NCBI GenBank assembly: GCA_020137815.1
Contig: CM035358.1
Coordinates: forward strand, 4,195,614-4,259,613
Direction of reading: 5' to 3'
DNA length: 64,000 nucleotides
Source: Hormiphora californensis
Lineage: Eukaryota > Ctenophora > Tentaculata > Cydippida > Pleurobrachiidae
In this document: piece after piece, positions 59,349-64,000 of the stretch
Numbering within the stretch: the stretch's first letter is position 1
Layout: each line of letters starts with the position of its first letter
Position numbers and translations under genes: made by a program
The notes under the pieces: model-generated
Database searches by the model: none
What the model was told of the DNA's origin: nothing
What the model saw: the letters and a program-made list of their open reading frames with translations, nothing else

Positions 59349-60136
59349 CTACAAGAGACCACTGGCCTTGATAACAACCGGCTGCTTGGTCTGGCCCTGT
59401 CGGCTTCCCACTCCCTCGATGGCCTTGACGACTTCCATTCCCTTGGTAACGTTGCCGAACACAACGTGCTTACCTAGGTGAGTGAAGAAATATTACAAGA
59501 TTGGAATGGAAACAATCCTTTCGGGTTTGGGTTTAAAGACACGTACCGTCCAACCAGGCGGTCTTGACGGTGCAGAGGAAGAACTGAGATCCGTTAGTGT
59601 TGGGTCCAGCGTTGGCCATGGACAGAACTCCGGGTCCGGTGTGCTTCAGGGTGAAGTTCTCATCCTCGAACTTGTTTCCGTAGATGGATTTGCCTCCGGT
59701 TCCATCTCCCCTTGTGAAGTCACCTGAGGTAATATTATAAGAGTTATTTATTGTCTTGATAATGAAAACTATTACAAAATATTCTGTCCTGCTCCTTCAT
59801 AAAACACTTGACCCAATTTCTGCTCCTTCATAAAACTCACCTCCCTGACACATGAAATCAGTGATAACTCGATGGAACTTGGAGCCAGCGTATCCGTATC
59901 CCTTCTCTCCGGTGCACAGAGCCTTGAAGTTGGCGACGGTCTTGGGCACAACGTCCTCCCGAAGAGTCATCTCAATTCGGCCTGAAAAAAAAGAAGAGTT
60001 TAACATTGATTCTGAATCTAGATCATTACAATCAAATCTAGACAATTGCAATAAAAAGCTTTGTTACAGAAATTTGAAACTCACCGGCAGGCTTGCCTCC
60101 GATTTCCATGTCAAAGTAAACAACGGGGTTGGACAT
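59349..60136 (-). CDS. Cyclophilin A-type peptidyl-prolyl isomerase, copy 1
   Basis: Four exons: 60085-60136, 59841-59981, 59547-59723 and 59349-59473. They total 495 nt, 164 residues. The frame [18 protein letters not shown] joins [14 protein letters not shown], then [13 protein letters not shown] (catalytic Arg/Phe/Met/Gln), DFTRG..., NGSQFFLCT, the cyclosporin-site Trp in TAWLDG and KHVVFG, ending KASGLL. It is a cytosolic prolyl isomerase. It lies about 200 bp downstream of a paralogue on the same strand. An acceptor-like TCCGTTAG ends 29 nt before the ATG. A pair of TGCTCCTTCATAAA repeats lies in the second intron. Confidence 0.95.
59790..59834 (+). repeat. Two copies of TGCTCCTTCATAAA in a cyclophilin intron
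   Basis: Copies at 59790 and 59821; the second ends 7 nt from the exon at 59841. Confidence 0.75.
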
Positions 60137-60331
60137 GATAGGACGTTAAAGGGATCGGCACTTGGCTAACGGAGGAAACTATATTAAATACACAACAAAT
60201 CATATTATAACGATCAACGATTTAGAATCAGTAACTTTTCACAGCACAAGAAAGTGGCTAAAAGGAGGTTTTACAAAAGTTAAAAGTTTACAAAAATATC
60301 TAAAATTGGAGCAACAAAGTCCAAAATATAT

Positions 60332-60941
60332 TTAAAGCTCCCCACTGGTGGTGATCTGAACGGGTTTGCTTGTTTTGCCGCTGTTGCTACCGACAGCTTC
60401 CATCTTTTTGAGGATATCCATTCCCTCGACAACGTTTCCGAACACAACGTGCTTACCTAGAAAAGGGAAAATGTGTTAAAATTAAACATGGAGGTGATGA
60501 TTACAGATCGTATCCTCATCGAGACTTGACAGAGGGAATAGGGACAATTCTTTGGGGTTTTAGTTAAAATAAACACGTACCGTCCAACCAGTTGGTATCA
60601 GCGGTGCACAGGAAGAATTGAGATCCGTTGGTGTTGGGTCCAGCGTTGGCCATGGACAGGGTACCGGCTCCAGTGTGCTTCAGGGTGAAGTTCTCATCCT
60701 CGAACTTGTTTCCGTAGATGGACTTGCCTCCGGTGCCGTTTCCACGGGTGAAATCACCTCCTTGACACATGAACCCAGGGATGATCCTGTGGAAGCTCGA
60801 TCCAGCGTATCCGAATCCTTTCTCTCCAGTGCACAGAGCTCGGAAGTTCTCGGCGGTCTTAGGGACAACGTCGTTCCTAAGGGCCATGACGATTCGGCCG
60901 GCAGCGGCACCACCGATGCTGATGTCAAAGAAGACCTTCAT
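60332..60941 (-). CDS. Cyclophilin A-type peptidyl-prolyl isomerase, copy 2
   Basis: Two exons, 60581-60941 and 60332-60456, give 161 residues. [20 protein letters not shown] leads to [32 protein letters not shown] and KHVVFG, ending TTSGEL. All active-site residues are present. Only the last intron (after LDG) is shared with copy 1; copy 1 has two more, after PAG and QGG. An acceptor-like CTCTCTATAG ends 11 nt before the ATG. Confidence 0.95.
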
Positions 60942-60952
60942 GATGTGGAGAG

Positions 60953-61556
60953 CTATAGAGAGAAATCGAGGTTAGTTGAGGCGGTAAGATGGGGGGAATT
61001 GGGGAAAAGGTCATATAATGGGAGCTACATGGGAAACTGGGGCAATGAAATACGGATACAGTAAGGTCAGTAGATAGCAACAGAAATATGGATGAGGTCG
61101 GGTAAGCGTAGAAAGGTTAGAATTATAAAAATGTCAGGAGGTAGCAAGGTTGATTGGAAAAGAACAGGGCGACAGGAAAAGGGTATAATTAAAGCTACAG
61201 TTCCTGGCGTAGTAGCAGAACTACTCCTGTATTAGCAATTCTGGGGAAGTAATGGGGCTGTGGTAGGAGCTGTAGGTAGGGGAGAATTCTGGGGGAGGAA
61301 TTGGGCGAATTAAACTGCAAAGTTAAATGGCAAATAAAGAATTGTGAAAATAATCGTTTTAAGCGGAGAGAAATATATAATAGGAGCTCTCGCCCTCTAT
61401 CACTACACAAACTCGCCTCTATACAGCAAGCTTAGCTCGCATAATACATTCAATATACTAACATACACACACATACAGATATAGAATAGTCAAGTGTGAC
61501 TGAAACAAACAAGATAATAGGTCACAATTGCAAGATAGTCTGGTCGTGGTGGTGGT
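60953..61556. other. Intergenic between cyclophilin 2 and the KH gene
   Basis: The leader of cyclophilin 2 and the probable 3' UTR of the KH gene. No gene or repeat recognised. Confidence 0.4.
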
Positions 61557-64000
61557 TTAAAGGACCCGGGCGATATTTCTAATCATGTATACCGCCTTGT
61601 GGAGCTGTCTCTGGGTCCCCTTTAGGGTGACCATCCTCATATCACCCTCGACCTCGCTATCAGCCTGAACCCTGGAGAGAGGGGTAGAGACTAGAGAGGT
61701 GAAAGGAGGGTAGCGTGGGATGCAAGAGAGGGGTAGAGACTAGAGAGGAGCAGTGGTGGCCCCAGCCTGGGGTGGTGGGGGGGGGGGGGGTGGCCACCCC
61801 CCCAAAACTTTTCAAACAGGGGTTGTTGGGGGTGGTAAAATAGCTTTAAAATGTGTTCTAAATGGCTTTAAATTGATCAAAATCTAAAATTTTCCGGGGG
61901 CTTCGCCCCTAACCCACACCAAGGGCTGAAAATCGTTAAAATATTGTTCTAAATTGCTTAAAATTTATCAAAAACTAAAATTTTCAGGGGGCTTCGCCCC
62001 TTGCCCACACCAGGGGCTGAACATCATTAAAAAAGTTTTCTAAAAGGGCTGAAAATTGCCCCCACCAAGGGCTGAAAATCGATAAAATATTGTTCTAAAT
62101 TGCTTTAATTCATCAAAATTTCCGGGGGCTTCGCCCCTTGTGACTGAAACTCGTTGACAATTTTTTCTAAAAAGGGCTGAAAATTGTTAAAAAAGTTGTT
62201 CTAAAGTGCTTAAAATTCATCAAAAACTGAAATTTTCCGGGGGCTTCACCCCCTAGCCCCCACCAAGGGCTCTGCCCCTGGACCCCGTTGGGGGGCTGTG
62301 CCCCCCAAACCCCCTGCCGCAGCTCCCTCGACGCCGCTTCGCGGCACCTTCGGCGGTCGCTAGGTTTGGAGTTGAAGTGTGGCCTTCGGCCACACCACCC
62401 CCCCCCCCAAAAAATCCGTGCTGGGGCCACCCCTGGAGAGGGGTAGAGAGGAGAGAGGTCAAAGGAGGGTAGCGTGGGATGCAAGAGAGGGGTAGAGACT
62501 AGAGAGGTGAAAGGAGGGTAGCGTGGGATGCAAGAGTCAGATAGAGCTATGCAAAAGAGATAAACTCTGGAGCTATTTTTTATACGAGTGACGATCAGGA
62601 ATATGTTAAGCAGAAATTGAGATCATGAAACGAAATGTCATTGCATGCTAGAACTACTCAAACTAGATCATAATAGTGTGACGTGACGAGGAGTTAAAAA
62701 CAGTAAATCCTTACTTGATATTACAGGCTGTGAATTGTCTGATTTCATTGATATGTGATCCCTTGGGTCCAATCACTGACTTTGTCTCCGAGTTGGGAAT
62801 GTAAATCTGCTGTTCAACTTGGGCCTCACTCATCTGCAATAAGGGTATGTTTTAGAATCAATATGGTTGTTTCAGTAGGCCACAAGAGAGCTCTATCGGC
62901 GTGGAACCGAGAGCAGATAGTACAACAATCTTGCGCAAGATCGAAACATTTGTTTGTAAACCAACGTGTTTCTATTTGTTGTATGTTTTAGAATCGAAAA
63001 TTGTACAGCGTACACATATTTTAGGTCGAGAGTTTGAACTTTGAACAAGAAATAAAATGGCTGTGGCCCTGAAATTGTAGGAGGTTATAACTTACATCAT
63101 TTGTATCAGTAAAGGCCTCTACAGCGTTAATTTTGGTGAATATCCCACTGTACGGAACACCATAACCGTAATCCTTTAAACTCTCACGATCTGATTTGAT
63201 CTCTGAAAATAACATAACATGAGCCCCCTGGAAATTAGAATTTCATTTCGGTTAAAAGGTTTTAGATTACAAGTGTGCGGTTTGTGATAGCAATCCTTGT
63301 TTTGTTCAAACAAGGCAAAGCAATCCTACGTCACTTTAATTTAGTGATTGGTAGGATTCTTGTATAAAACAAGCCAACAAAGAGTATCAGAAAGAAGTGT
63401 CTCAATTAGCTTTGGTCTCATGTAGTAACGTTAACTGTAAGAAGGAAGAAAACGTTGCGAAATTCTCCAGTTGGTTGCACAATTAATTTCCGGGATCACG
63501 CGAGAAAAGAAGGTATTGAACGAGGTAATGGAGCTGATTAGCTATCTCTTGGGAGGATGAGAGAGAGAGGAAGAGAGGAAGAGAGGGAGAGAGAGAAAGA
63601 GATAGATAGATGGAGGGCAGAAGGCGAGAGAGATGTATAGATCGATAGAGGGCAATATAGAAATGAAGAAAGAATTAATGCACTGCAAAATATAGACTGC
63701 ATGACAGTTTCTGTAATTCTAGAGTCTGAAAACTCGAGCTAATACAATAATTTTGAGATGTCGCTAGACATGCGTAATCTGTGGATGCGAATAGTGCTTC
63801 AGGGAGAAATATTAAAAAAATAGTTAGACATACTTTCAGCAATGGCATTGTTAATCATAGTCAGTGCGATTTGGATTTCCTCCTGCCTCCCATAGATGGT
63901 TATCTTCCTCTCTTTATTCCTCACAGTATCGTTACCAGCCACCTCCACCTCAGCACCACTAACCCTCCTGATATTGTCGATCTGATTCCCACCAGCACCG
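61557..64000 (-). CDS. KH-domain RNA-binding protein (3' part, runs off the window)
   Basis: Four exons are visible: 63834-64000 (partial), 63096-63202, 62715-62833 and 61557-61671 (stop). The first encodes the end of one KH domain (GAGGNQIDNIRRVSGAEVEV, then ERKITIYGRQEEIQIALTMI), with a GAGG RNA-binding loop. A short linker exon follows. The last two exons form a second KH domain (IYIPNSETKSVIGPKGSHIN and VTLKGTQRQLHKAVYMIRNI) with the loop GPKG. The two-domain tail with SGA and ALTMIN-type helices resembles poly(rC)-binding protein / hnRNP K relatives, but the N-terminus is outside, so the subfamily is open. It probably binds C- or U-rich single-stranded RNA in splicing or translation control. 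A hAT-like element lies in its last intron. Confidence 0.82.
61751..62435. mobile_element. Non-autonomous hAT-like element with GGGGCTTCGCCCC repeats
   Basis: The ends are CAGTGGTGGCCCCAG and CTGGGGCCACCCCTG, close to the hAT consensus CAGGGGTGGCC. The flanking 8-mers GAGAGGAG (61743-61750) and GAGAGGGG (62436-62443) match at 7 of 8 positions, the hAT target length, but the flanks are themselves tandemly repeated. The inside holds four to five degenerate units of GGGGGCTTCGCCCC...AAGGGCTGAAAATCG. No transposase frame is present. Confidence 0.65.

Noticed and set aside
60618-61064. 148-residue plus-strand frame over cyclophilin 2
   Set aside because: Antisense shadow of the conserved cyclophilin exon.

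Overview
This is a window of animal nuclear DNA. Genes are split by GT-AG introns and lie on both strands, and the gene set is metazoan: a Shaker-like K+ channel, an insulin-receptor-substrate-like docking protein, UHRF1, ELP3, FNBP4, RPS14, RPS28, cyclophilin A and a KH protein. Mixed domain proteins built from ephrin-receptor-like, beta/gamma-crystallin and kringle modules, very long GA/CT microsatellites and many small foldback transposons suggest an early-branching animal. A cnidarian is my first guess, with ctenophore or placozoan possible. This is inference; nothing in the window fixes the species.

Layout. 1-1356 (-): 5' part of a secreted LDLa-like protein that runs off the left edge. 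2511-5100: a 2.6 kb foldback element whose core is a 32-bp minisatellite. 5570-6985 (-): single-exon Kv channel. 8262-19028 (+): a 31-exon gene for a 1465-residue secreted protein; the exon lengths sum exactly to an open frame. 20287-21567 (+): an RPUSD2-like pseudouridine synthase without the catalytic Asp. 22223-29174 (-): FNBP4 homologue, with a C2H2 zinc-finger gene nested in one intron (25755-27059) and a foldback element sitting in a Gly-rich coding repeat. 29341-29796 (-): RPS14. 31390-49855 (+): PH-PTB docking protein with YMNM/YMVM/YERM tail motifs, its introns filled with GA/CT arrays and small MITEs. 51566-64000 is gene-dense, all on the minus strand: RPS28, intronless UHRF1, ELP3, two tandem cyclophilins and a KH-domain gene that runs off the right edge.

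The genes do not form an operon or pathway. Three themes link them. (1) Acceptor-like (Py)nAG sites lie 2-29 nt upstream of at least eight start codons, which suggests spliced-leader trans-splicing or very short 5' UTR exons. (2) Short tandem duplications repeatedly copy exon/intron junctions in the two large genes. (3) There are several families of non-autonomous palindromic DNA transposons: a TTAA-flanked pair of 450 bp each, a hAT-like element, a six-copy family carrying CACGTG and CCAAT boxes, and others. Residue positions inside proteins are approximate; splice sites were chosen by eye using consensus and phase.
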